Below, one piece after another: positions 53,401-63,013 of a stretch of DNA of 64,000 nt. Position 1 is the stretch's first letter; the number at the start of each line of letters is the position of its first letter. The stretch covers positions 248,001-312,000 of the forward strand of contig NZ_CP156660.1 in NCBI RefSeq assembly GCF_039851975.1, written 5' to 3'. This DNA comes from Desulfoscipio sp. XC116 (lineage in GTDB: Bacteria > Bacillota > Desulfotomaculia > Desulfotomaculales > Desulfallaceae). The translations under genes and the position numbers were made by a program. The notes below the pieces were generated by a model. The model searched no databases and had not been told where the DNA came from. It worked only from the letters and a program-made list of their open reading frames with translations.

Positions 53401-54471
53401 TTGAAGTTGAGTTCGATTTTAGGACTGGATATCGGCGGGGCCAATACCAAGGGATGTTATTTGGAAAGCGACGGAGAAAGGATTCTCAAAGTAAAAGGGC
53501 GTTCCATTTATCATGAAGTGTGGAGAGATCCGGACGGGCTGTGTGATGTTCTATCGGGCTTCAGGCTTTTCGGCGGGCAGCGGACGGGAAAAAGTCCTGA
53601 CGGAATTGCCTTATCCATGACGGCTGAACTTTGCGATTGTTTTGAATCGAAAGCGGAAGGGGTATTGCTCATTCTCAGTACAGTAGAAAGGGCTTTCCCG
53701 GAGGTTCCCATCCGCATTTGGACTACCGGGCAGGTTTTCGTCGGGCCGTCCGCTATAAGAAGTGACCCCTTGCAGGCTGCTGCCGCCAATTGGCTGGCCA
53801 GTGCCACTGCCTTGGTTCGCAGCCCTCATTTGCGGGATTCCGCTATTTTCGCGGACATGGGAAGCACCACCACGGATATCCTTCCGATAATCCCGGGTAA
53901 AGTCTTGGCCAGAGGCAGGACGGATACCGAGCGCTTGCTGTGGGGAGAACTGTTGTACACAGGCTTGCTTCGAACATCGGTCCATTCCCTGATTGATGAA
54001 GTTTACATAGACGGTTCCCGCTGCCGGGTAGCTCACGAATATTTTGCTATCACGGCCGATGTCTACCGTTTATTGGGGCTGATCCCGGAGGCGGCCTATA
54101 ATGTTGCGACTCCCGACGGGAAAAGCAGGGATACGGAGGCTTGCGCTAAACGCTTGGCCCGTGTGGTTGGGGCGGAACCGGAGGAATTGGGAAGTAAAAA
54201 TATTTATTGGCTGGCCCGTATGGTTATGGAAAAGCAGACGGAACAAATTATGTACAATATCTTGCAAATTGTGTCGGCAAAGGATGTACCGCCGCCCAAA
54301 CAGTTGATCTTGACCGGGTCGGGGAGCTTTATTCTGAGGGAAGCGGCAAGACGTTTGGGATTGATGGCAATACCTTGGCGGAAAATGATACCAGGGGCAA
54401 AAGCCTATCCGGCCATGACCTGTTATGCGGTAGCTTGGCTGCTGTCTCAACAAGAGCAGAGAAGGATGTGA
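53401..54471 (+). CDS. mfnF: MfnF-like H4MPT-linked C1 transfer pathway protein
   Basis: A 356-residue protein of the hydantoinase/oxoprolinase-related ASKHA fold with the phosphate-1 motif ILGLDIGGANTKGCYLES at the start, SAIFADMGSTTTDILPI near residue 155 and a LILTGSGSFILREAARRLG segment near the end. MfnF couples the furan diphosphate to the gamma-glutamyltyramine, giving the methanofuran core. TTG 53401 follows GAGGAGTGGA. It is packed between mfnD and the HisA-like gene. Confidence 0.85.
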   Translation: MKLSSILGLDIGGANTKGCYLESDGERILKVKGRSIYHEVWRDPDGLCDVLSGFRLFGGQRTGKSPDGIALSMTAELCDCFESKAEGVLLILSTVERAFPEVPIRIWTTGQVFVGPSAIRSDPLQAAAANWLASATALVRSPHLRDSAIFADMGSTTTDILPIIPGKVLARGRTDTERLLWGELLYTGLLRTSVHSLIDEVYIDGSRCRVAHEYFAITADVYRLLGLIPEAAYNVATPDGKSRDTEACAKRLARVVGAEPEELGSKNIYWLARMVMEKQTEQIMYNILQIVSAKDVPPPKQLILTGSGSFILREAARRLGLMAIPWRKMIPGAKAYPAMTCYAVAWLLSQQEQRRM

Positions 54472-54477
54472 TCTGGG

Positions 54478-55260
54478 GTGAAAAGACAGTTCAAAGTGAT
54501 TCCGGTCCTTGATCTTAAAGATGGTCTTGTGGTACGCGGAATCCGAGGTGAGCGGGATAAATATCTGCCGGTTCAAAGCGCGCTTACAACATCGGCCGAG
54601 TATACAGATGTCTTGGAAGCCTTTTATCAAGGTTTTGGATTTACGGAATTTTATATTGCCGATCTGGATGCCCTGATTTCCGGTGGGAGAAGAAATCATC
54701 TCGGCTTGATAGGCCAGCGTAAAAAAATAAAAATCCCGGGGCTTTCCTTCATGGCAGATGCCGGAGTTCATGATGCGGCAAGTGTGATGGGAGTTTGTCA
54801 AACAGGTGTGGAAAAAGTGATTGTCGGAACGGAAACTTTGCCTTCCTTTAAAGATCTGAGGGAAATCATCCAGGCTGTGGGTGAGTCCCGGCGCCTGGTC
54901 GTCAGCATTGATACCAAGGACCGGAAAGTGATAGGCTGTTCAGCGGAAATCGCCGGCCTGTCACCGTTTGATGTGATCCGAGAAATCAGAAAAACCGGCA
55001 TCCGGGATTTTATCCTGCTTCAGCTTGCCCGGGTCGGGACGAAAGAGGGGTTGGACAAACCGTTTATTCAAGATTGTCTTCGTGTTTTGACGGATATTGA
55101 TCTCGATTGCACTTCACTTCTTGTCGGAGGAGGTATTTCCGGCTACGAAGATTTGAGATGGTTAGCCGATAACGGTCTGGACGGTGCTTTGGTAGCTTCC
55201 GCTTTGCATGATAGACGGCTTACCCCCGGCGCTGTCCGGAAGCTGCATCAAAATGCTTGA
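54478..55260 (+). CDS. HisA-like TIM-barrel protein of H4MPT/methanofuran cluster
   Basis: The 260-residue protein has the HisA/HisF half-barrel pattern: [20 protein letters not shown] at the start, with the conserved Asp, a second Asp in [13 protein letters not shown] near residue 140, and [13 protein letters not shown] near the end. HisA isomerises ProFAR in histidine synthesis, but no other his gene is present, and such HisA-like proteins recur in H4MPT clusters of methylotrophs with unknown role. The GTG start lies six bases after mfnF, behind AAGGATGTGATC. A ribosyl-chain isomerisation is a possible role. Confidence 0.8.
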   Translation: MKRQFKVIPVLDLKDGLVVRGIRGERDKYLPVQSALTTSAEYTDVLEAFYQGFGFTEFYIADLDALISGGRRNHLGLIGQRKKIKIPGLSFMADAGVHDAASVMGVCQTGVEKVIVGTETLPSFKDLREIIQAVGESRRLVVSIDTKDRKVIGCSAEIAGLSPFDVIREIRKTGIRDFILLQLARVGTKEGLDKPFIQDCLRVLTDIDLDCTSLLVGGGISGYEDLRWLADNGLDGALVASALHDRRLTPGAVRKLHQNA

Positions 55261-55372
55261 GAAAAGAAATTTGATAAGGCAATCGAAGGGGCGCGCTGCT
55301 GAGCCTGGAGATGCGGAGAAGTTTTCAGTTATACAATTAATTTATATTAAAGGAAAAAATGAGGTGACTGAA

Positions 55373-55942
55373 GTGGCCACGCGTATGGAGTTAATAGAAA
55401 ACGCCGTAAGGACGATTCTGGAAGCGGTGGGGGAGGATCCGGACAGAGAAGGATTAAGGGACACGCCCAAAAGGGTTGCGAGATTTTATCAAGAGGCCTT
55501 TGCGGGACTGCGCGATGATCCAAATCAATATCTTGCGGTCCAATTTTCCGAAAATCACAAAGAGATGGTCATTGTCAAGGATATTCCGATCTATTCGATG
55601 TGCGAACATCATCTGCTTCCTTTTGTGGGGCAAGCGCATATCGCCTATATTCCCTGTAACGGTAAGATTACCGGTTTATCCAAGCTGGCGCGGGTTGCCG
55701 AAGCCTATGCCCGCAGACCCCAACTCCAGGAACGATTGACCAGCCAAATTGCCGATACGATTGAGAGTATTCTGCAAACCAAGGGGGTACTTGTGGTAAT
55801 CGAAGCGGAACATATGTGCATGACGATAAGAGGGATAAAAAAACCGGGTTCCAAAACGGTGACATCGTCAGTAAGAGGTATTTTTCAAAAGAACCCGGCT
55901 ACCAGAGCCGAAGCTTTTTCGCTTATCATGAACAGGCAGTAG
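55373..55942 (+). CDS. folE: GTP cyclohydrolase I
   Basis: A 189-residue GTP cyclohydrolase [22 protein letters not shown] carries the zinc-binding Cys and His and the catalytic His, [15 protein letters not shown]-type and [20 protein letters not shown] segments are complete. It opens GTP to 7,8-dihydroneopterin triphosphate, the start of folate and H4MPT synthesis. Placed at the end of the H4MPT cluster it probably takes the role of archaeal MptA. I set the start at GTG 55373 behind GAGGTGA, not at the longer upstream frame. Confidence 0.93.
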   Translation: MATRMELIENAVRTILEAVGEDPDREGLRDTPKRVARFYQEAFAGLRDDPNQYLAVQFSENHKEMVIVKDIPIYSMCEHHLLPFVGQAHIAYIPCNGKITGLSKLARVAEAYARRPQLQERLTSQIADTIESILQTKGVLVVIEAEHMCMTIRGIKKPGSKTVTSSVRGIFQKNPATRAEAFSLIMNRQ

Positions 55943-56029
55943 AATTTTGTCTCACCTCATGAGGGTAATACTTGAACAGGCTCCGGAACCGGCGGCTGGG
56001 CTCTATACTCAGAGGGAACGGGTCTTTTA

Positions 56030-56500
56030 ATGACACAGCCTGTTATAAAGGACACTGAAGGAAGTCCGTATCAACTTGTTATATACCTGCCGCCAGGAGA
56101 AATTACGATGACCTGAAGTCGGTGCTTATTGTGACTGTGCCCCCACGCCAAGAAGTACTGGAGTAACCATTGACGGCCGGAAGGTGGTTCCTTAAGGGGC
56201 CTTCCCACAAAGTGGTTCCGATGCCGTTTTCAACATAAAGACTGATCTTTTCGTTCCCATTACCATTGCTTTGGCAGTGGTGCGGGAGCTAACGTACATA
56301 GGCTGCTGCACTATCAACGTGGTTGTTCCAGCGGCGGTAGCGGCCGCGATGGGAGTTGGCAACTGGGAAGACGCCGGAAAGCTTGCTGAAAGAGCTGGAT
56401 TAACATCAGCCATATCGGGGGTAGAGGATTCGGGCCGCGAGGTTGTAAAGACAGTGTTGCGTATTGCGTATAATGAAAGATTCGGGGTTTTAAGACTTAG
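56030..56500 (+). pseudogene. Decayed second copy of the 593-residue unknown gene
   Basis: Reading across several frames gives, in order, [57 protein letters not shown] and [20 protein letters not shown], which follow the C-terminal third of the protein encoded at 35025-36806. At least three frame changes, a stop at about 56198 and a small deletion separate the pieces. It flanks the far side of the C1 cluster. The remaining stretch 55943-56029 is not clearly assigned. Confidence 0.8.
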
Positions 56501-56686
56501 CTTTACCGAAGAGAAAGGGAAGCGTTGGTTAACCTGCGCTTCCTAATCTATAAATTGGTAACGGATTGGTCTATATGCTTTACCGGTCGATCCGCTAAAA
56601 AAACGGAGGGGGTGAGATCTAGTCAGCGGCTTGCCTGTCTTTAGTAATGTTAGCGTAGTATAAGAGCCTTACCTGACTGGAGAACT

Positions 56687-58264
56687 ATGAGTTTTAATTT
56701 TAAGCAAATAATAATAGGGATAACGGTTATAGCATTCGTATTGTTCGCAGGTTTATGCGGTTTTGGCTATAATGAACTGAAAAAAGTGAACGATGTTTAC
56801 GGCGAAATATTGATCAGAGAAGAAAAAGCTTTAAAGATAGAGCGCTTGACAGGGGATATACGGGAAGCAGAGACTTGTATCTACGGCTACCTGGTTACAG
56901 GTGACCCGCAGATGTTAAACGAATACCGTTCCAAGGAGCCTGGTGTCAATTTATTGTTGAAGGAAATATTGGAAGGAGTAAAAAGTGATGAAGAAAGGGC
57001 GTCTCTCAAAAGCATTGAGAAGGCGGTAGGTGATTTGGACGTTTTGGCACGTCAGGCGCAGGGTGTAGCGCAGATGTCCCTGCCGGGGAAAATGGCGGAG
57101 CATCAGGCGGAAATTTCAGAAATGGTGACGGACTATAAGGCTGTCAACGTGGCATTAACAACACGTGAGGCTGTGGAATATCAAAAGCAAATAGCGTCAA
57201 GCCTTATCGCCGGTGTCAACAGGGAAATGCGTGAAATTATTTTGGTCCTGCTTCCTATAGTCATGGTGATGCTATTTCTGTCTATGGCTATAGTGGTATA
57301 TTTCAAGAAGAAGGTTTTGTTGGCGTTGGAATGGCTTCAGTATGAGGTAAATCTTATCGCCGGAGGGGATCTGTCATCGGACAGTATTAAGCAGGTTGAG
57401 GTAAAAACCGAGGTGGATGCTCTGGGCAACACTATAGAAATAATGTTGGGGAATTTACGGGAAATAGTAACGGGCATCAGACAAAAATCAGATGAACTGT
57501 CCATGATGTCCGAGCAACTGGCGTCTCATACCCGGCAGGCCTCAGCGGGGCTGAACGAATCGGCCGCAACGGTGAGCGAAATTTCGACAACCATGGAAAG
57601 TGTGGACGATAACATCCAGCACGTTTTCGGTGAATTTGAAAGGGTATCGGAACGGACGGTGGAGTGCGAACGCAGCGTAGATAATCTATCAAGTCAGATA
57701 AAGGAGATAACATCTACGGCTGAGGACGTTGGAAAAGTGATAAATCGGCTTAATTCAAAGGCGGAAAAAGTTACGCATATAGTGGAGATGATTACCGGTT
57801 TCGCGGAGCAGACCAATCTTCTCTCACTCAACGCTGCTATCGAATCCGCCAGGGCCGGAGAACACGGCAAGGGGTTTGCAGTGGTGGCCGAAGAGGTGCG
57901 AAAGCTGGCCGAACAGTCCGCCGGGGCCGCCGGTGAGATTAACTCCATAATCGGTGAAATTCAGTGGGAGAGTGAAAACGCGGTTCAGGTTACCGGGCGG
58001 GAGATGGAGTCGATTAAATCAGGCGCCGAGGTGATGCGCGGGATTGGCATAATAATACATGAAGTAATGAACTCAATCAATGAACTGGAAGAACTTTATA
58101 AGGATGTTGCCAAATCCAGCCGGGAGATTTCGTTCGGGGTTCAGAACGTGGCGGCTTCGGTGGAGGAGCAGAACGCTGTCATGGAGACGGTTAGCGCAGC
58201 CGCCGAAAACTTGAACAGTCTCTCTAGTGAACTTGAAAAAGTGGAGAAAAAATTCAAAATGTAA
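56687..58264 (+). CDS. Methyl-accepting chemotaxis protein, CHASE3-like sensor
   Basis: The 525-residue protein has an N-terminal membrane span (about residues 6-26), an outside four-helix region of about 150 residues with the [17 protein letters not shown] motif of CHASE3 domains, a second span near residues 182-205, a HAMP-like stretch and a long coiled-coil signalling domain with the conserved hairpin tip [20 protein letters not shown]. It passes a signal from outside or from the membrane to CheA and CheW. No che genes are near. A GGAG site precedes the ATG. 56501-56686 holds nothing I can name. Confidence 0.9.
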   Translation: MSFNFKQIIIGITVIAFVLFAGLCGFGYNELKKVNDVYGEILIREEKALKIERLTGDIREAETCIYGYLVTGDPQMLNEYRSKEPGVNLLLKEILEGVKSDEERASLKSIEKAVGDLDVLARQAQGVAQMSLPGKMAEHQAEISEMVTDYKAVNVALTTREAVEYQKQIASSLIAGVNREMREIILVLLPIVMVMLFLSMAIVVYFKKKVLLALEWLQYEVNLIAGGDLSSDSIKQVEVKTEVDALGNTIEIMLGNLREIVTGIRQKSDELSMMSEQLASHTRQASAGLNESAATVSEISTTMESVDDNIQHVFGEFERVSERTVECERSVDNLSSQIKEITSTAEDVGKVINRLNSKAEKVTHIVEMITGFAEQTNLLSLNAAIESARAGEHGKGFAVVAEEVRKLAEQSAGAAGEINSIIGEIQWESENAVQVTGREMESIKSGAEVMRGIGIIIHEVMNSINELEELYKDVAKSSREISFGVQNVAASVEEQNAVMETVSAAAENLNSLSSELEKVEKKFKM

Positions 58265-58465
58265 AAACGGGACGCAGTGGTGGTAGTATGCCTTTTTGCT
58301 CTGCCCGGAGGGGCGGACGGCATAGAGTAGCCCGGGAAGCGTTGGGGAATAGGCGGTAGGGGCTAGAGCGAGCACACAATAAAATACATTCCCTGCAATT
58401 TTTTTGATCTGTCCAGTGATATTGGGGGATATGTAGATTTCTGTAATAAAATAATTTACATGCTG

Positions 58466-58493
58466 AACCCCTCGCTAAGCTTAGCGGGGGGTT
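58466..58493. terminator. Palindromic hairpin after the chemotaxis receptor gene
   Basis: AACCCCTCGCTAAG and CTTAGCGGGGGGTT pair over 14 bases with one T-G pair, centred on AAGCTT. It stands between the receptor gene and the converging small gene at 58502-58702 and can act in both directions, though the T tract is short. Confidence 0.55.
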
Positions 58494-58501
58494 AGTGCTG
58501 A

Positions 58502-58702
58502 TTAAGTTAAAATCCTACAGGACAAATAAAGAAAAAACATTATTCCGATAAGTATAACTGTAGTAATAATCCTGGTAAGACAGCCTCCTCTTGTTAACTC
58601 CCTTGGTTCACCTATCATTGAACGGTTTATTGAATCTACAAAATTAATTATGGGATGTTTCTTGTATTCTTCTATTTCTCGTTTATCTTCTTTATCCCGC
58701 AT
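58502..58702 (-). CDS. Small membrane protein, DUF6366-like
   Basis: A 66-residue protein with a charged N terminus (RDKEDKREIEEYKKHP), a middle part with SINRSM and RELTRGGC, and one C-terminal hydrophobic segment of about 20 residues. The layout resembles small DUF6366-type membrane proteins of Firmicutes. AAAGGATGG lies at a suitable distance before the ATG, which supports that it is a real gene. Function unknown. Confidence 0.5.
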   Translation of the reverse strand: MRDKEDKREIEEYKKHPIINFVDSINRSMIGEPRELTRGGCLTRIITTVILIGIMFFLYLSCRILT

Positions 58703-58792
58703 ATCTTATAGCCATCCTTTCGCTTAAAACATGCCGGAGAAGGTTTTGTTTCCGCTATTGATAATATCGGTAATTTGTATTTTATCACATTG

Positions 58793-60985
58793 TCATACTT
58801 TCTTCAATTTAGCAAGCGCTTCCGCCAGGGCGGGGTTGGTCAGTCCCTCATCGGAGTTCTTTTGCTGCCGGAGGTATTTCTGCACATCTCTTTTGGACAC
58901 ATTTTCTTTTTCGTTTTTCCTTCTTGCGTTAAAGGCGGTGAGCTTTTCCCGGTAGCCGCACGGGCAGATAAATATTTGCCCTTCCCCTTCGCCGTGCAGG
59001 GTCAGCTTTTTGTGGCAGTTGGGGCACCGGGCATTGGTTATCTTGCTGACTCCTTTTCTGTAGCCGCACTCCCTGTCCTGGCAAACCAGCATTTTACCCT
59101 TTTTGCCGTTAACCTCCAGCAGACGTTTGCCGCAATTGGGACATTTCTCGCCGGATAAATTGTCGTGTTTAAATTTGCCGGCGCTGTTTTTGATGTTATT
59201 AACAACTATATTGGCATACCGCTTCATTTCCCCGGTGAAATCATTTTTATTAAGCTTTCCCCGGGCAATGGCCTCCAGTTTCTGCTCCCACTCGGCGGTC
59301 AATGCCGGTGTCTTCAGATCACCGGGCACCAAATCAAGCAGCTGCCTGCCCTTGGATGTGATAAATATACTTTTGCCCTTTTTCTCAATCAGGAAATTAT
59401 TAAACAGCTTTTCGATAATATCAGCCCTGGTGGCCACGGTGCCCAGCCCGCCGGTTTTGCCGATAACTTGAATCAAATCCTTATTTTCCCCGGCCATATA
59501 CTTGGCCGGGTTCTCCATGGCGGAAAGCAGGGTTGCCTCATTAAACGGGTCGGGTGGCCTGGTCTCTCCCTGGGTCTGGGATACAGACGATATTTTTAAA
59601 ACATCGCTTTTATTTAGAGCGGGCAATACTTGCTCCGCAATATCGTCCACGGTTTCCTCTTCCTCATCAAAATGGTTATTGTACACCTCTTTCCAGCCCT
59701 GGGCGATCACGACCTTGCCCCTGGCGATGAAAAGCTCATTGCCGATATTGGCTCTGACAGTGGTTTGTTCGTATTCAAAGGGAGGGTGCAAAACAGCTAA
59801 AAATCTTTTTACTGCCAGGTCATATATGCGTCTTTCCGTATCGCTTAAATTATTAAGAAGAACCGGCTGTTCTGTCGGTATAATGGCGTGGTGATCAGTT
59901 ACCTTGCTGTTATCCACAAAGGACTTATTGGCTTTGATGGGGCCGCGCAGTATTTTGGCCGCTGATTTGGCGTACGGCGGCACACCGCAGGCATCAACCC
60001 TTTCCTTCAAGGTGCCGACGATATCCGTGGTAATAAACCGGGAGTCGGTTCTGGGATAAGTCAGCACTTTATGGTGCTCGTACAGCCGCTGCATAATAGA
60101 CAGTGTTTCCTTGGCCGAATAACCGAACAGCTTGTTGGCATCCCTTTGCAGTTCCGTTAAGTCATACAGCCGGGGGGCCAAACTCTTTTTATAGGTTTTA
60201 TCAACCGCTGAAATAATAGCGTTTTTATTCTGCAGGGACGCTAATATTTTGGCGCATCTATCCCGGTCAAAAATTCTGGTATCTTTAGTTTGGCTGTCCT
60301 GCCAGGTCAAATTTAATTTACCGGCTTTGGCTGCAATGCCGTAAAACGAGCGGGGCTTGAAATTCTGAATTTCCTCACCTCGTTTGGCAATGATAGCCAG
60401 GGTCGGCGTTTGAACTCTGCCGCAGGAAAGCTGGGCGTTGTGTTTGCATGTCAATGCCCGGGTGGCATTGATGCCCACCAGCCAGTCGGCCTCGGCCCGG
60501 GCAACAGCCGAGGCATAAAGATTTTCATAATCCTTGCCGTTTCTTAAGTTATTTACTCCGTCTTTAATAGCCTTATCTGTAACGGAGGAAATCCATAGCC
60601 GTCTAATGGGTTTCTTTATTTGAGCCTTTTCTATAATCCACCTGCCTACAAGTTCGCCCTCACGTCCTGCGTCGGTGGCAATCACAATCTCCCGGACATC
60701 TTTTCTCTTCATCTGTGCGGTAACGGCGTTAAACTGCCTGCCGCTTTGCTTAATTACCACCAGTTTTAAATAAGGGGGTAAAATGGGCAGGTCCTCAAGC
60801 CGCCAGGAGTTGAACTTTTGGTCATAGGCCTCGGGGTCGGCCAGTGTTACCAGGTGTCCCAGTGCCCAGGTAACGATATGTTTATCGCCTTCCAAATAAC
60901 CGTTTCCTTTTTTATGGCAGTTTAAAACCCGGGCCAGGTCTCTTCCCACCGAGGGCTTTTCCGCTAAAAGCAACATTTTATCCAT
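58793..60985 (-). CDS. topB: DNA topoisomerase III
   Basis: The 730-residue type IA topoisomerase begins MDKMLLLAEKPSVGRDLARV (Toprim), has the acidic Toprim motif TDAGREGELVGRW near residue 105, the catalytic Tyr in LTYPRTDSRFI near residue 310, and two C-terminal zinc-ribbon units (CPNCGKRLL with CQDRECGYRK, and CPNCHKKL with CPCGYREK). It decatenates or relaxes single-strand regions of DNA. I place the start at ATG (complement of 60983-60985) with GGAGAGG upstream, not at earlier ATGs. It ends in a short lysine-rich tail. Confidence 0.93.
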   Translation of the reverse strand: MDKMLLLAEKPSVGRDLARVLNCHKKGNGYLEGDKHIVTWALGHLVTLADPEAYDQKFNSWRLEDLPILPPYLKLVVIKQSGRQFNAVTAQMKRKDVREIVIATDAGREGELVGRWIIEKAQIKKPIRRLWISSVTDKAIKDGVNNLRNGKDYENLYASAVARAEADWLVGINATRALTCKHNAQLSCGRVQTPTLAIIAKRGEEIQNFKPRSFYGIAAKAGKLNLTWQDSQTKDTRIFDRDRCAKILASLQNKNAIISAVDKTYKKSLAPRLYDLTELQRDANKLFGYSAKETLSIMQRLYEHHKVLTYPRTDSRFITTDIVGTLKERVDACGVPPYAKSAAKILRGPIKANKSFVDNSKVTDHHAIIPTEQPVLLNNLSDTERRIYDLAVKRFLAVLHPPFEYEQTTVRANIGNELFIARGKVVIAQGWKEVYNNHFDEEEETVDDIAEQVLPALNKSDVLKISSVSQTQGETRPPDPFNEATLLSAMENPAKYMAGENKDLIQVIGKTGGLGTVATRADIIEKLFNNFLIEKKGKSIFITSKGRQLLDLVPGDLKTPALTAEWEQKLEAIARGKLNKNDFTGEMKRYANIVVNNIKNSAGKFKHDNLSGEKCPNCGKRLLEVNGKKGKMLVCQDRECGYRKGVSKITNARCPNCHKKLTLHGEGEGQIFICPCGYREKLTAFNARRKNEKENVSKRDVQKYLRQQKNSDEGLTNPALAEALAKLKKV

Positions 60986-61113
60986 ATGAACAATCCTCTC
61001 CATGTGCATTGAAAACATGTGCATTAAAAACATCGAAATGGTATCAATACCGGTGTATCGAATAAAGCATATCGAATAAACCGTCTCTTTCTATCACGGC
61101 AAGGCAGCCCGTA

Positions 61114-62490
61114 CTATACATTGCCGGTCGATCCTGCCGGATTACTCAGGGGCAGGGATTTCGGCAGGTTTTTCATTTCTATATATATTATGCCGGCTGT
61201 TAAGAGTACGGATAAACCATCGGCTATAGGCGCTGTTCTCCATACTCCGTCAATACCCCAAAAGCGGGGCAGAATCAGCAGTAGAGGGATGAACAGCAAT
61301 ACCTGCCTTGATAAGCTTAATATGGTGGATTGCACGGGTTTACCCACCGACTGAAAATATTGCGAGCATATAATCTGAAAAGCGATAACCGGAAGCAAAG
61401 CAAAAAATACCAACATGGCCGGGGCAGTCATTTGGGTAAGTCCCGTGTCTTTGCTGAAGAGCCCCACAATTTGGTAAGGCCAGGTATGAATAGCCAGATA
61501 TAGGACCAGAGCAATGCAGGTACCGGCAAATACTGCTTTGCGCACCGTTTCCTTGACCCGGTCATACTGCCGGGCTCCGTAATTATAGCCGATAAGGGGC
61601 TGCGCCCCTTGGCTGATCCCCAGTATGGGCATAAATATCAAGGTGGCTATACTCATCATGATGCCCACGGCGGAAAGGGCTATGTCCCCACCATAGGCCA
61701 TCAGGGTCTTATTAAGTATCAAGTTTTGAATGCTGTTGGCAATTTGCATGGCAAAGGGCGCAAAGCCGATGGATATAATGCTGATAATTAAAGTTTTCTG
61801 CGGTATAAGGTTCTTTAACCTTATTTTTATCAAGCTGCGGCCGGATGCGTAATAGTACATTACCCAGAGCGCCGAAACAAATTGACCCGATATGGTTGCC
61901 AGAGCCGAGCCCTTTATGCCCATGCCTATGATAAATATGAAAAAATAGTTTAAGACTATATTAATTAACCCGCCGATAATTTGGGTGAGCATGGCTACTC
62001 TGGGGTTGCCTTCGGCCCGGATAAAATTATTCATACCCATGCTTATGGAGAAAATAGCCGACCCCAGCATAATAATATGGGTAAAGTCCCGGGCGTAGGG
62101 CAAAACTTCCCGGCTTGCTCCAAAGATGATTAAGATTTGTTCGGAAAATAACATATAAATAATCGTTAAAATTAACGGCAATATAACTAACATGGTAGCG
62201 CCATTGCCGGCTACCTTTTCCGCTTCCTCCATATTTTGTTGTCCCATGCGTATAGAAATCAACGCCGTAGCGCCGACACCAATCAAAATGGAAACACCCA
62301 TTAGAATAATCATTATCGGAAAGGCCACCGTTGTGGCCGCTATAGCTATGGCGCCGACCCCTTGCCCTACAAAGATTCTATCAATAACGTTATAAAGGGC
62401 ATTAATCAGCATGCCCACTATGGCCGGCAAGGAAAATTTCCAAAGTAAGCTGCCGATCTTTTCTTCCCCCATAATTGTGCTTTTTGCCAT
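61114..62490 (-). CDS. MATE-family multidrug exporter
   Basis: A 458-residue integral membrane protein with twelve hydrophobic segments in two related halves, starting MAKSTIMGEEKIGSLLWKFS, with the usual PAIVGMLINALYNVIDRIFVG near the N terminus and a QGAQPLIGYNYGAR motif in the second half. MATE proteins export cationic drugs in exchange for Na+ or H+. AAGGGG precedes the start. A fragment closely similar to part of this gene lies at 32106-32179. Confidence 0.9.
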   Translation of the reverse strand: MAKSTIMGEEKIGSLLWKFSLPAIVGMLINALYNVIDRIFVGQGVGAIAIAATTVAFPIMIILMGVSILIGVGATALISIRMGQQNMEEAEKVAGNGATMLVILPLILTIIYMLFSEQILIIFGASREVLPYARDFTHIIMLGSAIFSISMGMNNFIRAEGNPRVAMLTQIIGGLINIVLNYFFIFIIGMGIKGSALATISGQFVSALWVMYYYASGRSLIKIRLKNLIPQKTLIISIISIGFAPFAMQIANSIQNLILNKTLMAYGGDIALSAVGIMMSIATLIFMPILGISQGAQPLIGYNYGARQYDRVKETVRKAVFAGTCIALVLYLAIHTWPYQIVGLFSKDTGLTQMTAPAMLVFFALLPVIAFQIICSQYFQSVGKPVQSTILSLSRQVLLFIPLLLILPRFWGIDGVWRTAPIADGLSVLLTAGIIYIEMKNLPKSLPLSNPAGSTGNV

Positions 62491-62890
62491 GTTAAGACCC
62501 CTTTATATTTTTATGTGTAGCAGCCCAAAATCCATAACAACACATTCTATCGCGTAGAATTTTTTGCGTCAACATGTAAAAGTACGGGATTGTCTTCTTG
62601 GTTTCGTGCTCTGCTCACATCTTCTGTCTTCTTCTGTAAAAATTATTTTAATAAAGCAGGATTTTAAATCGGGTTGTCTAACTTTAATATTACATTACAA
62701 CATAATAATATGCTCCGAGTTTTCCTGCCTAAAGCAGTTTGGCCATGGCAGTTTAAACTGTTGGGTAGAATCGGAAACGAGTTCGCCTTCCGTGGTTGGA
62801 AAGGAGCTTGATCTTAAGACTAAAATATTTGGCAGTTCATATTTGGCAACTTGTTTTTTATTATGTAATCTTGAGATCACAATAAAGGTT

Positions 62891-62918
62891 CTCCAGCCAT
62901 GGCTGGAGATTTTTATTT
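62891..62918 (+). terminator. Rho-independent terminator in the leader region of fdhA
   Basis: The 18-base palindrome CTCCAGCCATGGCTGGAG at 62891-62908 is followed by ATTTTTATTT. It lies 106 bases before the formate dehydrogenase-like gene. There is no gene upstream on this strand, so it may belong to a regulated leader or a small RNA. The rest of 62491-63013 contains no gene I can support. Confidence 0.65.
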
Positions 62919-63013
62919 ACCCCGGGGCATTTTGCACTCATCAAGCCGGCCGCTAAACCGGCTGCTTAATAAGACAGTAAAGGAAAATTAATAATGATAG
63001 GAGTGGTAGTGTT

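Noticed and set aside
54478-55260. True histidine-synthesis hisA
   Set aside because: No other his genes are present and the gene is packed between mfnF and folE; the sequence fits the HisA-like proteins of H4MPT clusters.
62564-62956. Possible 130-residue rightward gene
   Set aside because: No family resemblance, no RBS, it crosses the palindromic terminator, and its composition is not protein-like.
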